Origin: Reyranella massiliensis 521
Lineage (GTDB): Bacteria; Pseudomonadota; Alphaproteobacteria; Reyranellales; Reyranellaceae
Length of the DNA stretch: 64,000 nucleotides
Assembly (NCBI RefSeq): GCF_000312425.1
Contig: NZ_HE997181.1
Coordinates: forward strand, 4,654,045-4,718,044
Direction of reading: 5' to 3'
Below the pieces are notes generated by a model. That model ran no database searches. It saw only the letters and a list, made by a program, of their open reading frames with translations, and was not told the origin of the DNA. Positions 1 through 9,199 of this stretch are shown here, piece by piece (position 1 is the stretch's first letter; each line of letters begins with the position of its first letter). Position numbers and translations under genes: made by a program.

Positions 1-51
1 GCCGTCCATCCATGCCATACAACGGCCGATCAGCAGCTTAAGGGGAACAGC

Positions 52-2211
52 TTGGCGGTAGAACACACGACAGCAATCTTCGTGGCCGAGCTGATCCTGT
101 TATTGTTCTTCGGGCGTATGATCGGCGAAGGCATGACCCGGATCGGCCAGCCTGCCATTTTCGGCCAGCTCCTGGCGGGCGTGCTGCTCGGTCCCTCGGT
201 ATTCGGCGCTCTGCTGCCGGAAGTACGCCAGGTCATCTTCCCCAACACGCCTGCCCTGAAAAGCATGATCGATGCCGTATCGCAGATCGGCATTCTGCTT
301 TTGCTTCTCCTGACCGGCATGGAAACCAACCTGGCGCTGGTGAACCGCAAACGACGCGCCGTGATCTCAACGTCGTTGATGGGCATCGCGATCCCCTTCG
401 CTTGCGGGGCGGCGCTGGCCTATGCGTTGCCGACCGAACTGATCCCCAATCCCGCGGCACGGCTGGTCACCGCGCTCTTTCTCGGCACGGCGCTCTCGAT
501 CTCCTCGGTGAAGATCGTCGCCATGGTCCTGATGGAGGTCGGCGCCATACGGCGCGACCTCGGACAGCTCATCCTCGCCACGGCCATCCTCGACGACACG
601 CTGGCCTGGGTGATCATCGCCGTCATCTCGGGCATTGCCGCCTCGGGAACCGTGAGCCTGGCCGATGTCGGGACCAGCCTGGCCCTGACTGCGCTCTTCC
701 TGGCGGCCAGCCTGACGATCGGACGGCGTGCCGTCGCCTACATCATCCTGTGGTGCAACGACAATCTCCGGATCGAAATGCCGGTCATCAGCGCCATCCT
801 GGTGATCACGCTCTCCATGGCACTGACGACCGAGCTCATCGGCGTGCATACGGCACTCGGCGCCTTCATGGCCGGCATGCTGATCGGCCAGTCGCCGATC
901 CTGACGGAACATATCGAGGGCGAGCTGCGCGGCTTCATCATCGCCTTCTTCAGCCCGGTATTCTTCGCCGTCGCCGGCCTCGGCATGGACCTCCGCACCC
1001 TGCTCGACCCGACCCTGCTGCTGTTCACCCTGGCCATCATTGCCGTGGCGAGTGTCGGCAAGTTCCTGGGCGCCCTGGCCGGCGGCAAGCTGGGCGGGCT
1101 GACCGCCTTCGAGTCGCTGGCGCTGGCTACCGGCCTCAACGCTCGCGGCTCGACCGAGGTCATCATCGCGACCATCGGCCTGTCGATGGGCGTGCTCAGC
1201 AACCAGCTCTATACGATGATCGTCGCGATGGCCGTGGTCACGACCATGATCATGCCGCCGACCTTGCGCTGGGTAATGGCCCGCGTGCCGCTGCGCGACG
1301 AAGAGGCGAAACGGCTCGACAAGGAAGACGCCGAAGCGAACCAGGCCGTTCCGAAGATGGAGCGCGCCCTGGTCCTGGCCGACGACGGCGCCAACGGTCA
1401 ATGGGCGACGACGCTGGCCGGGGTCTTCGCGGGCCGCCAGAAGGTTCTGACGACGGTTCTCGAAACATCGCGCGAGGCTGCGGCGACAACGATACCCTCG
1501 GCCAAGGACCGGCTGGTCGCTGCGATAAAATCGACACTGGACAATGGCCAGCCCGCGGCCCCTCCGGGTGCGCCCGCTGCGCCGAAGCCAGTCCCCGAAC
1601 AGTTCGTCCAGACACGCCCGCTTACGGCCGAAGACAGTCTCGAAAAGGAAGTCGCCAAGGGCTACAGCATCGCCTTCGTCGGCATCGAGGAGCCCATCTC
1701 CTCGCAGGCGCCGAAATTCCAGGATCAGCTTCAGCGGCTGGTCTCCACCTTCGACGGGCCGATGGCGATTCTGGTGAATGGCAATCGGGCCTTCTCGAAC
1801 GTCGGCAAACCGCTCGACATTCTGGTGCCCACGGGAGGCAGCCCGGAGGCCCGCCTCGCCACCGAAGTTGCCTTGGCGCTCGCCGGTGGCAGCGGGGGCA
1901 CGCTGACCGTGCTGCACGTCTTCGATCCGAACGACGACACGATGCTGTTGCGCGGCCGCGCCCGGCGACTGGGCCTCTCCCTGTTGGTGGACGCGCGGCG
2001 GCTGGGCAAACGCAGCGGCGTGCCGGTCAAGGGCCTGACCGAGACGAACAGCCATCCGGACGCCGAGATCCGCCGGGCCGCTCGCCGGGGGCGCCACGAT
2101 CTCGTCGTCCTCGGCACCTCCCTGCGAACGGGCAACACCAGATTCCTGAGTGCCCGCAGCGTCGCTTTGATCGAGGCCCTGCGCAGCCCCGTGCTGCTCG
2201 TTGCCCGCTGA
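52..2211 (+). CDS. Cation/proton antiporter (CPA2/Kef-type) with C-terminal Usp-like domain
   Basis: 719 residues. The first ~400 form a hydrophobic Na+/H+ exchanger-type membrane domain with about twelve segments, including a conserved ILDDTLAW stretch around residue 180 and an LNARGSTEV stretch near residue 365, both typical of CPA2 antiporters. After a soluble, Ala/Pro-rich linker, the last ~130 residues look like a universal stress protein fold ending in the Gly-rich nucleotide-binding signature (GTSLRTGNTRF then SARSVALIEALRSPVLLV). It would exchange monovalent cations for protons at the inner membrane, with the Usp part probably sensing a nucleotide (inference). The start is TTG at 52, placed by AGGGGAA at 41-47. 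Substrate ion cannot be decided from sequence. Confidence 0.85.
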   Translation: MAVEHTTAIFVAELILLLFFGRMIGEGMTRIGQPAIFGQLLAGVLLGPSVFGALLPEVRQVIFPNTPALKSMIDAVSQIGILLLLLLTGMETNLALVNRKRRAVISTSLMGIAIPFACGAALAYALPTELIPNPAARLVTALFLGTALSISSVKIVAMVLMEVGAIRRDLGQLILATAILDDTLAWVIIAVISGIAASGTVSLADVGTSLALTALFLAASLTIGRRAVAYIILWCNDNLRIEMPVISAILVITLSMALTTELIGVHTALGAFMAGMLIGQSPILTEHIEGELRGFIIAFFSPVFFAVAGLGMDLRTLLDPTLLLFTLAIIAVASVGKFLGALAGGKLGGLTAFESLALATGLNARGSTEVIIATIGLSMGVLSNQLYTMIVAMAVVTTMIMPPTLRWVMARVPLRDEEAKRLDKEDAEANQAVPKMERALVLADDGANGQWATTLAGVFAGRQKVLTTVLETSREAAATTIPSAKDRLVAAIKSTLDNGQPAAPPGAPAAPKPVPEQFVQTRPLTAEDSLEKEVAKGYSIAFVGIEEPISSQAPKFQDQLQRLVSTFDGPMAILVNGNRAFSNVGKPLDILVPTGGSPEARLATEVALALAGGSGGTLTVLHVFDPNDDTMLLRGRARRLGLSLLVDARRLGKRSGVPVKGLTETNSHPDAEIRRAARRGRHDLVVLGTSLRTGNTRFLSARSVALIEALRSPVLLVAR

Positions 2212-2214
2212 CGA

Positions 2215-3423
2215 TCACATCGCGCGAGGCGGCACGCCGGCGGGCTGACCGAGGCCCGGCGGCACCTTGTGCCAGGCACGGCCGGACAGCATTTGCTGAA
2301 CGCCGTAGGCATAGAGCGCCTGCATATAGGCCTGGTCGAACTCGCCCTTCTTGGGATACGTGAAGTCCGAGCCCATATAGGCCAGGCTGTAATCGACGCC
2401 GTCCCGCTTCGTGACGAAATAGGTGCGGATCACATCGTTGTAGCCGCTCGCGGCCAGCATTGTGTTGATGGCACGGCCGGCAATAGAGATGGTGCGGCGC
2501 TCGGCCATTGCATAGTCGGGATCGAGACGGGCGTTGCGGATGACATAGGCATGCCGCTCGCGCTTCAATCCCGAGCCCACGATGTCTATGGATGGCGGAT
2601 AGAGGAAGAGCTGCGCGATGGCGCCGCCATCGACGTGCATCTCCTGGTATCTCTTGCCATCCAGCTCGACGTCGAGCATCACCGGCTCGAAGGCGCCGGG
2701 GATTGCCGCTGACGCACGCAGGATCTTGCGCACGAGTTCCAGTGCCCCGGGCTTCCCGCTCGCAGCGATGGCACCGATGTTCCAGATCACCGGACGCTGC
2801 GCATCCAGATCGGTCGTGCCGATCATCAGCAGCCGGCCCTTTCGATACTCCGCGGCAATGGCATCCAGGAGCGACTGGTCGGCATATTTGGCGATGACGG
2901 AGGCCAGCGGCGAAGTGTCGGCCATGGCGTCGTTGAACAGGGCCGCCGACAGGCCGCGGGCGATATAGACTCGCTCCGGCGTCATGGTCGTATAGACCTC
3001 GCGCAACTGGGCATCGTAGGCCGATCCGAGAAAGGCGAAAGGAGCGATCAGCGCACCGGTGCTCACGCCGGTCACCATCTTGAACTGCGGCCGGTTGCCG
3101 AGCTCGGTCCAGCCATTGATCAGACCGGCCCCGAAGGCACCGTTGTCGCCGCCGCCCGAAACCGCCAGGAAGTATGCTGGCGGCAAGGGCCGGATCGGCC
3201 TGCCCTCGGCCTGCAGCGTCGCGACCTCGCGCTGCACCGCGGCTGTGCCCTCTTCGATCATCGGTTTGGGATCGGCATCGGCGTAGAAACGCGCGTTTGG
3301 AATGCCGAGAGGCTGGGCGCGCGTAGTGTCGACGCGAGGTACGGCCGGATCGCGTGAGGGAATCGAGCAGCCGGCGACGAAGACGCCTGTCATCACGGCC
3401 AATAGTGGCAGATAGCGCATCAT
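2215..3423 (-). CDS. Patatin-like phospholipase lipoprotein
   Basis: 402 residues. A lipoprotein signal peptide with lipobox VAGC (Cys19) opens the protein. The patatin fold is shown by the oxyanion Gly-rich loop SGGGDNGAFGAG (~89-100), the nucleophile elbow GVSTG (Ser121) and the catalytic DGG (Asp265). These predict an esterase/lipid acyl hydrolase anchored to an envelope membrane. It lies 17 bp after the SnoaL-like gene in the same direction and probably shares its transcript, and it converges on the antiporter gene with only 3 bp between. Substrate unknown. Confidence 0.88.
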   Translation of the reverse strand: MMRYLPLLAVMTGVFVAGCSIPSRDPAVPRVDTTRAQPLGIPNARFYADADPKPMIEEGTAAVQREVATLQAEGRPIRPLPPAYFLAVSGGGDNGAFGAGLINGWTELGNRPQFKMVTGVSTGALIAPFAFLGSAYDAQLREVYTTMTPERVYIARGLSAALFNDAMADTSPLASVIAKYADQSLLDAIAAEYRKGRLLMIGTTDLDAQRPVIWNIGAIAASGKPGALELVRKILRASAAIPGAFEPVMLDVELDGKRYQEMHVDGGAIAQLFLYPPSIDIVGSGLKRERHAYVIRNARLDPDYAMAERRTISIAGRAINTMLAASGYNDVIRTYFVTKRDGVDYSLAYMGSDFTYPKKGEFDQAYMQALYAYGVQQMLSGRAWHKVPPGLGQPAGVPPRAM

Positions 3424-3440
3424 AGCTGGATCTCCGTGAG

Positions 3441-3917
3441 CTACTTCGAGGACTGCGCGCCGGGCTGGTTTGACCCGTACATGTAGCTGCGGATCTTCCA
3501 GCCCGCCTGATCGCGGCGGAACACGACAAGCTCATCGAAGGAGTTGGTCGTCTCGGTACCCGAAGACAGTATCTTGACCCGGCCTTTCGAGGTCGAGCGC
3601 AGCCAAGCCATGTCGCCTACAACTTCAGTTTCCTGGATCGAGAAGGCAAGGTCTACCTTGAGAGCCGCGAAGATCTCTCCATAGGCCGCCTTCAAGGCCT
3701 CGCGACCTACAGCCGCCGGCATGTCCTCGCGCATGAAGACACCGTTGGGCGTATAGAGCGCGACCAGCGCGTCGACATTGCCCGACCGTAGCGCGGCGGC
3801 GTAGCGGTCCATGACCACCACGAGTTGCGCCGGATCGGCAGGTCCCTGGGCCATCGCGCCGCCGGACCCGACGGCCGCAAGTGCAGTAACGGCAAAGAGC
3901 GAGCGGCGGGTCGACAT
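3441..3917 (-). CDS. Exported SnoaL/NTF2-like protein with Tat-type signal
   Basis: 158 residues from ATG 3917, which is preceded by GGAG. The open frame extends far upstream, but that extension lies antisense inside the peptidase gene and is rejected. The N-terminus MSTRRSLF followed by a hydrophobic stretch and AMAQ resembles a twin-arginine signal peptide. The mature part is a single NTF2/DUF4440-like alpha+beta domain (repeat-like helices MDRYAAALRSGNVDALVALY, strand-rich C-terminus ending at the YMYGSNQ segment). Proteins of this fold are binding proteins or small enzymes with very varied roles, so no function is assigned. Probably co-transcribed with the patatin gene. Confidence 0.75.
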   Translation of the reverse strand: MSTRRSLFAVTALAAVGSGGAMAQGPADPAQLVVVMDRYAAALRSGNVDALVALYTPNGVFMREDMPAAVGREALKAAYGEIFAALKVDLAFSIQETEVVGDMAWLRSTSKGRVKILSSGTETTNSFDELVVFRRDQAGWKIRSYMYGSNQPGAQSSK

Positions 3918-4026
3918 GGCGGCGGTTCTCCGGGGCTGAAAATCGGGAACACTGGCAAGCCAACAGACGCACAACCGGCGCTCCCCGTCCGACATGGTAG
4001 AGCCCGCGATTACCGACGCCAACAGA

Positions 4027-5055
4027 TCAGCGCCCAAACTTTTCTCGCCAGCTCGGCGCAGCGCCGAGTGTCTCGGCATTGTAAACACCACGTGCCACCG
4101 CCCGGGCGAGGCAGTCGGCCGCCAGCGTGCCGAGTTCGGACAAGGCCAGTGCATCGTGGCCGAGATCATGCCGGCCAGTCGCGACAGCAAAGACCGTGTC
4201 GCCGTCTTGTGGCGTATGGACGGGACGGATCGCGCGGACCAGCCCGTCCTGCGCCATGACCGCCAGCCGCCTGGCCGACGCCTTGTCCAGGCGCGCGTTG
4301 GTCGCGACGACGGCGATGGTCGTATTGGCGCGAGGATCGCGGCGGGCGACATCGGCGGGATCGCAGATGAGATCGGCACGGTCGTGCGGCACCGCCAGAC
4401 CGAGGCCACGCCCCGGTGGCGGCAGACCGCCGAACTCCTTGCCCTGCTCCAGCGGCCACGCCCAGAACTGCGCCATGTCGCCCATGGTCGTGTAGCCCCG
4501 GGCATTGACGGCCACGAGGGCGCCGACCTGGAGGCCGCTCGCCGGGTCGACCGCCGAGGCGCTACCGAGGCCGCCCTTGAGATTTCCGGCCTTGGCACCA
4601 AGCCCGGCACCGGCATTGCCGAGCGCGAAGTCCCGCGCCGCGCGGCCGGTCGCGTCATAGGCAAGCTCGCGATAGGGCGGCCAGTCCCAGCGCTTGTCGC
4701 CGCCGTTCAGCAGATCGAACAGAATTGCCGTCGGCACGATGGGAACCACGACGTCGGCTACGGCCAGACCGCGGCCACGCTCGCGCAGCCAGCGCATCAC
4801 ACCGTCGGCCGAGGAGAGCCCATAGGCGGAGCCGCCGGAAAGACAGACCGCATCGACCCGGTCGACCATGCAAGAAGGATCGAGCAGGTCGGTTTCGCGG
4901 GTACCCGGCGCGCCACCCCGAACATCGACCGACGCCATCGCCGGCGTCTCGCAGAGAACGACGCTGACGCCCGAGCGAAGCCTGTGATCTTCGGCGTTGC
5001 CGACCAGGATGCCGTCGACGTCGGTGATCAGGTTGCGAGGGCCGTGGCGCAACAT
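4027..5055 (-). CDS. P1 family peptidase (DmpA/BapA-like autoprocessing aminopeptidase)
   Basis: 342 residues from ATG 5055; upstream in-frame codons belong to the preceding gene's antisense frame. Family hallmarks: RGGAPGTRETDLL near residue 47, LSGGSAYGL near 72, and ANTTIAVVATNA around 243, where N-terminal-nucleophile P1 peptidases cut themselves in front of a Thr/Ser (here Thr245 after Asn244) to form alpha and beta chains. Members act as L-aminopeptidase/D-amidase/esterases or beta-aminopeptidases. Starts 4 bp after the stop of the RlmI-like gene in the same direction, so part of the long minus-strand run. Substrate not predictable. Confidence 0.88.
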   Translation of the reverse strand: MLRHGPRNLITDVDGILVGNAEDHRLRSGVSVVLCETPAMASVDVRGGAPGTRETDLLDPSCMVDRVDAVCLSGGSAYGLSSADGVMRWLRERGRGLAVADVVVPIVPTAILFDLLNGGDKRWDWPPYRELAYDATGRAARDFALGNAGAGLGAKAGNLKGGLGSASAVDPASGLQVGALVAVNARGYTTMGDMAQFWAWPLEQGKEFGGLPPPGRGLGLAVPHDRADLICDPADVARRDPRANTTIAVVATNARLDKASARRLAVMAQDGLVRAIRPVHTPQDGDTVFAVATGRHDLGHDALALSELGTLAADCLARAVARGVYNAETLGAAPSWREKFGR

Positions 5056-5059
5056 CGGA

Positions 5060-6241
5060 TCAGTCCAGTTGCAGAACCATCGCCTTGAGATAGGCCGTCT
5101 CGGGCAGGCTGGGATGCACCGGATGGTCGAGCGCCGCGCCCGAGCTGCGCAGGATACGCCCGCTGCGCTCGGCATCGCGCAGGCCGCGACGCACCTGTTC
5201 GGCAAACAGCGGCGGGTCGACGAGATGCGAGCAGGAAGCCACGAAGAAGAAGCCACCCTTGGCGACCAGCGGCGCGGCCAGCCGCACCAGCTTTCGATAT
5301 CCTTGGGCCCCGGTCTTGAGGTCCTTGCGGCTTTTCACGAAGGCCGGCGGATCGCAGATCACGACGTCGAAGCCGCGGCTCTTCTGCTTCTCCAGCGCCT
5401 CGAAGGCCTCCGCCTTCTCGAAGCCCACGATCTTGTCGACGCCGTTCAGCACTGCGGCCTGTCGCGCCGCATCCAGCGCAGGTTGCGAGCGGTCCAGGCA
5501 GATCACCGACTTGGCGCCGCGATGCGCCGCCAACACACCGAAGCCGCCGGAATAGCTGTAGACGTCGATGACCTTGGCATCCTTGGCGAGACCCGCCATG
5601 AACCGCCTGTTGTCGCGCTGGTCGTAGAACCAGCCGGTCTTCTGGCCGCCCGACAGGTCGGCGACGAACCGCGCGTCGTTCTCGATGAGTTCGACGCTGC
5701 CGGCCTCGCCCTTGGCCACCACGACCTCGCGCTTCAGGCCTTCGAGTTCACGCACCGGCGAATCGTTCTTGAGCACGATCGTCTTGGGCGAGAATTCTGC
5801 TTCCAGCGCTTCGAGGAGGATCGGCGTCAGCGCCTCCATGCCGGCGCTGTTCACCTGCACGACGAAGGCGTCGCCGAAGCGGTCGACGATCAGCCCGGGC
5901 AGGCCATCGGCCTCGGCGTGGATCAGCCGGTAGTAGGGAACGCCCACCAGCCGGTCGCGCAGCGCCGCGGCCTGCGCCAGCCGGCGGCCGATGAACAGCG
6001 CATCGACCGTGGCCTCGGGATTGGCGCTGAGCACGCGGGCAGCGATCAGCGAATGCGGATTGAAGGTGACCAGCCCCAGCGCCTCACCACCCGGCGCCCG
6101 TAAGGTGGCGAGCGAGCCCGGCGGCAGCGCCTTGGTCTCGGCATCCATGAAGATCTCGTTCGAGAAGGCCCAGGGATGGCCGGCGCGGACGCGGCGATCC
6201 TCGCCGGACCGGAGCAGTACGGTAGGAAGCTTCTTGGCCAC
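5060..6241 (-). CDS. rlmI: RlmI-like 23S rRNA cytosine-C5 methyltransferase
   Basis: About 393 residues. N-terminal PUA-like region (LLRSGEDRRVRAGHPWAFSNEIF), then a Rossmann SAM-dependent methyltransferase with motif I VYSYSGGFG, an acidic LDRS in motif II, and the CDPPAF catalytic segment plus a late CSH cysteine, as in RlmI, which methylates C1962 of 23S rRNA in E. coli. I chose GTG at 6241, with GGAG ten bases upstream, because it gives the usual short N-terminus and avoids overlap with the preceding gene's stop. An ATG at 6280 would add 13 residues and overlap that gene by 23 bp. The exact rRNA position modified is inferred from the family. Confidence 0.85.
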   Translation of the reverse strand: MAKKLPTVLLRSGEDRRVRAGHPWAFSNEIFMDAETKALPPGSLATLRAPGGEALGLVTFNPHSLIAARVLSANPEATVDALFIGRRLAQAAALRDRLVGVPYYRLIHAEADGLPGLIVDRFGDAFVVQVNSAGMEALTPILLEALEAEFSPKTIVLKNDSPVRELEGLKREVVVAKGEAGSVELIENDARFVADLSGGQKTGWFYDQRDNRRFMAGLAKDAKVIDVYSYSGGFGVLAAHRGAKSVICLDRSQPALDAARQAAVLNGVDKIVGFEKAEAFEALEKQKSRGFDVVICDPPAFVKSRKDLKTGAQGYRKLVRLAAPLVAKGGFFFVASCSHLVDPPLFAEQVRRGLRDAERSGRILRSSGAALDHPVHPSLPETAYLKAMVLQLD

Positions 6242-6257
6242 TTTGACTGTTCTCCGC

Positions 6258-7916
6258 CTATTCGCCTTTGGCGACGCCATCGCGCCGCGGGTCCGCGGCG
6301 CCTTCCCAGCCCTCCGCCGTGCGGCGGATGGCGGAGAGTCCACCTTCGTGAGGGCGGACTTGTACTTCATGGCCCAGCGCGCGCAAGGCGTCCGCCTGCG
6401 CCGGCACTGCCGTTCCCTCCTCCAGCTCGGTCGCGCCATTGAGGTTGAGCACCCGCGGCAAGGCCAGGGCCGCCTGGGGCGACAGGTTCCAGTCGAGCAA
6501 TCCGATCGTGGCCTGCAAAGTGTCACCGATGATGCGCGAACCGCCGGCCGAGCCCAGCGCCGCGACCAGCTTGCCGTCCCGGTCGAGAACGAAGGTCGGC
6601 GACATCGACGAACGCGGCCGCTTGCCGGGTTGCACGCGGTTGGCGACCGGCTTGCCGTTCAGCTCCGGCCGCGGCGAGAAATCGGTAAGTTCGTTGTTCA
6701 GCAGGACGCCGCGTACCATGATCTGCGCCCCGAACGGCGCCTCGATGGTGGTCGTAAAGCTGACGGCATTGCCCCAGCGGTCGACGATGCTGATGTGGCT
6801 GGTGCCGCGCTCGACATAGCCCGGGGGCACGCCCGGCGAGACCTTGCCCATGCTGCGGTCCGGCGACATCAGCTTGCGGCGCTCCGAGAGATAGACAGGC
6901 GACAGCATGCCGGCCACCGGCACGTCGACGAAGGCCGGATCGCCGACATAGCGGTCGCGGTCGGCGAAGGCGAGCCGGCTCGCCTCGGCGATGAGATGGA
7001 TGGCGCGCAGGTCGGTGGGCTTGTCATGCCAGATCTCGAACGGCTCGAGCAGACCCAGGATCTGCAGGATCGCGATGCCGCCCGAGGAGGGGGGCGGCAT
7101 GCTGCAGATTTTCCAGACGCGATAGGGACCGCACACGGCCTCGCGCTTGATCGGCCGGTAGTCCGCGAGATCGGTCACGGAGAGCGTGCCGGGCCGGCGA
7201 TGGCGCTGCACCCGCTCGACCATCTCGGCCGCCATCGCCCCCTGATAGAACGCGCGCGGCCCCTGCTCGGCGATCAGGCGCATCGTTTCGGCAAGCTCGG
7301 GATTGGCGATGCGCTCGCCGAGCTTCTTGGGCGAGCCGTCGGCATTATAGTAGAGTGTACGAATGGCCGGCTCTTCGCGCAGCGACGAAATGCGGGCGAG
7401 CCAGGCGGCGAGCCGCGGCGGGATCGCGAACCCATCACGTGCCACGGCAATCGCCGGCACGAACAGGTCGGACCAGGCGAGCTTGCCGCGCTCCTTGTGA
7501 GCAAGCTCCAGCATCGCCAGCAGGCCGGGAACACCCACCGAGATTCCGGAAGCGATGGCTTCGCGGAAGCCCAGCGGCTTGCCCTCGGTATCGAGGAACA
7601 TCGACGGGGTGGCGCCTGCCGGCGCCGTCTCACGGCCGTCGTAGACCGTGATGGCCTGCGTGCCGGCGTCGTAGTGCAGCAGGAACCCGCCGCCACCGAT
7701 GCCCGAGGCCTGCGGCTCGACGACGCCCAGAACCATCTGGACGGCAATCGCGGCATCGACGGCAGAGCCGCCGCGCCGCAGCACTTCCAGCCCGGCCTCG
7801 ACCGCCAGCGGATGGGCCGCCGCGACCATCGTCTGCGGTGCCGCAAAGCTCACCGACGCGCGACAGGCCGCCAGCAGCAGAAGCAGGGCGGCGCCCAGCA
7901 GACGAACGGCCTTCAC
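6258..7916 (-). CDS. ggt: Gamma-glutamyltransferase (exported)
   Basis: 552 residues with an N-terminal signal sequence (hydrophobic core LLGAALLLLLAAC). The GGT fold is complete: GGSAVDAAIAVQMVLGVVEPQASGIGGGGF near 49-77, the autoprocessing nucleophile Thr372 in GTSHISIVD, TTTIEAPFG after it, LLNNELTDFSP, and the GSAGGSRI loop near the C-terminus. It would cleave or transfer the gamma-glutamyl group of glutathione and related compounds in the periplasm after splitting into two subunits. Its start overlaps the stop of the methyltransferase gene upstream by 4 bp (ATGA-type), indicating translational coupling. Confidence 0.92.
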   Translation of the reverse strand: MKAVRLLGAALLLLLAACRASVSFAAPQTMVAAAHPLAVEAGLEVLRRGGSAVDAAIAVQMVLGVVEPQASGIGGGGFLLHYDAGTQAITVYDGRETAPAGATPSMFLDTEGKPLGFREAIASGISVGVPGLLAMLELAHKERGKLAWSDLFVPAIAVARDGFAIPPRLAAWLARISSLREEPAIRTLYYNADGSPKKLGERIANPELAETMRLIAEQGPRAFYQGAMAAEMVERVQRHRRPGTLSVTDLADYRPIKREAVCGPYRVWKICSMPPPSSGGIAILQILGLLEPFEIWHDKPTDLRAIHLIAEASRLAFADRDRYVGDPAFVDVPVAGMLSPVYLSERRKLMSPDRSMGKVSPGVPPGYVERGTSHISIVDRWGNAVSFTTTIEAPFGAQIMVRGVLLNNELTDFSPRPELNGKPVANRVQPGKRPRSSMSPTFVLDRDGKLVAALGSAGGSRIIGDTLQATIGLLDWNLSPQAALALPRVLNLNGATELEEGTAVPAQADALRALGHEVQVRPHEGGLSAIRRTAEGWEGAADPRRDGVAKGE

Positions 7917-8728
7917 GCGCGGCGCGCCACGATGAAGAGCCGGCGGAACGGAAAGATCGTGATGCCGTCGGGCCGCGTCGGATACGCCTTGGCGGTCAGG
8001 TTGGCATAGGTCTCGTAGAAGGCCGTACGCTCCGGCTCCTGCAGCAATTCGAGATAGGGCCGCAGTCCCGTCGACGACGTGTATTGCGCCACCGGATCCT
8101 TGCCCGTGAGCGGCTGCTGATAGATCGTCTCCCAGACCTCCAGTTCGGCGCTGAGCGGCTTCAGGACGTCGTAGTAGTCCGCCGGCTCGCGCACCCGCGC
8201 AATGGGGCGGACCTTGGCAAGCTTGTCGCGCCAGGGACCCGCTTCGGCCGCCGTCTTCATCAGCGCGTGCGAGGGGGCTTCATGGTTGCGCGGCATCTGG
8301 ATCGCAAGCTGGCCGCCCGACGGCAGCAGCTTCATGAGGCCCGGAAACATATCGATATGGCTGTCGAGCCATTGATAGGCCGCGTTGCTGTAGAGGATGC
8401 CCGGCCGCCGGTCGGGCTTGAAGGCGGCGAGATCGCCCTTGGCGAAAGTGATGCGCGGATCCGCCGTCTGTGTTCGCGCCTTGGCGAGCATGTCCTCCGA
8501 CGAATCGATGCCGACGATGGGCGCTCCGGGGAAGCGTTCCGCCAGGATGCGCGAGATATTGCCTGCGCCGCAGCCCAGATCGTAGATCGCGTGTCCCGGC
8601 CGTGCGCCGTTCGCGGGATCGAGCCGCCCCATCAGGTCGAGGGCCGGTCGCGTTCGATGGTCGGCGAACTTCAGATAGAGATTGGCATCCCACTTGGTCG
8701 ACTGGTCGATGGACTTTGCGTCGTTCAC
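7913..8728 (-). CDS. tam: Trans-aconitate 2-methyltransferase-like SAM methyltransferase
   Basis: 271 residues from GTG 8728, one base after the upstream stop, with GAGGAG directly ahead. The protein shows the Tam pattern throughout: WDANLYLKFADHRTRPALDLM at the N-terminus, SAM motif I DLGCGAGN, GIDSSEDML, SNAAYQWL, QMPRNHEAPSH, the late TGLRPYL, and a C-terminal RRLFIVARR. Tam methylates trans-aconitate, a spontaneous by-product that inhibits the TCA cycle. Length close to the ~250-residue family norm. A longer start at 8752 would run into the preceding gene. Confidence 0.87.
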   Translation of the reverse strand: MNDAKSIDQSTKWDANLYLKFADHRTRPALDLMGRLDPANGARPGHAIYDLGCGAGNISRILAERFPGAPIVGIDSSEDMLAKARTQTADPRITFAKGDLAAFKPDRRPGILYSNAAYQWLDSHIDMFPGLMKLLPSGGQLAIQMPRNHEAPSHALMKTAAEAGPWRDKLAKVRPIARVREPADYYDVLKPLSAELEVWETIYQQPLTGKDPVAQYTSSTGLRPYLELLQEPERTAFYETYANLTAKAYPTRPDGITIFPFRRLFIVARRA

Positions 8729-8729
8729 G

Positions 8730-9128
8730 TCACTTCTCCTCGAACGCCGCATCGACCGGCACGCGGTAGGCCGTCGCGATCTTGTTGCCCTTCTGCGCCG
8801 CCAGCACGACCGCCATGAACTCGCCGAACATCTCGTCGGTCATGCCCTTCTGCCGCGCCATGTAGCCATGCGAGTTGATGCAGTAGTCGCACTGGTTGGC
8901 GATGCTGACGGCGAGATAGATCATCTCCTTGGTCAGCGCATCGAGCTTGCCCGGCGCCATCACCTCGCGCATTTCCCTGGCGAAGCGTTCCATCGTATCG
9001 GGATGGCGCGCCAGCGCCTTCCAGACATTGTTGATGTTCGCCGGATCGCTGCCGCGTGCCTTCGCGATCTCCTCGACGACGGCCTTGGCCCGAGGGTTCA
9101 TGTCCTTGTACTCGGTCAACTTCGCCAC
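8730..9128 (-). CDS. Carboxymuconolactone decarboxylase / AhpD-like family protein
   Basis: 132 residues from GTG 9128, with GGAG seven bases upstream; another GTG at 9143 is in frame but lacks a ribosome site. All-helical CMD domain with a redox CxxC (QCDYCINSHG) followed by a conserved His, the AhpD-type active-site arrangement. Such proteins act as peroxidase-linked thiol reductants or decarboxylases; which applies is not clear. It sits 1 bp ahead of the tam-like gene in the same direction, so the two are likely co-expressed. Confidence 0.8.
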   Translation of the reverse strand: MAKLTEYKDMNPRAKAVVEEIAKARGSDPANINNVWKALARHPDTMERFAREMREVMAPGKLDALTKEMIYLAVSIANQCDYCINSHGYMARQKGMTDEMFGEFMAVVLAAQKGNKIATAYRVPVDAAFEEK

Positions 9129-9152
9129 GGATCGCTCCACCACAAATGAAAA

Positions 9153-9173
9153 GGGCCGGCATGACGCCGGCCC
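9153..9173 (-). terminator. Rho-independent terminator after phaB
   Basis: Perfect 8-bp arms GGGCCGGC / GCCGGCCC around a 5-base loop, followed on the minus strand by TTTTCATTTG. It lies 26 bp after the phaB stop and overlaps no gene, so it should end the phaB transcript before the CMD-family gene. Confidence 0.8.
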
Positions 9174-9199
9174 CCATCATGGCGCTTTCGCACCGATTG

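Noticed and set aside
402..2363. Plus-strand frame of 653 residues within the antiporter gene
   Set aside because: Out-of-frame shadow of the antiporter with Arg/Pro-rich meaningless sequence.
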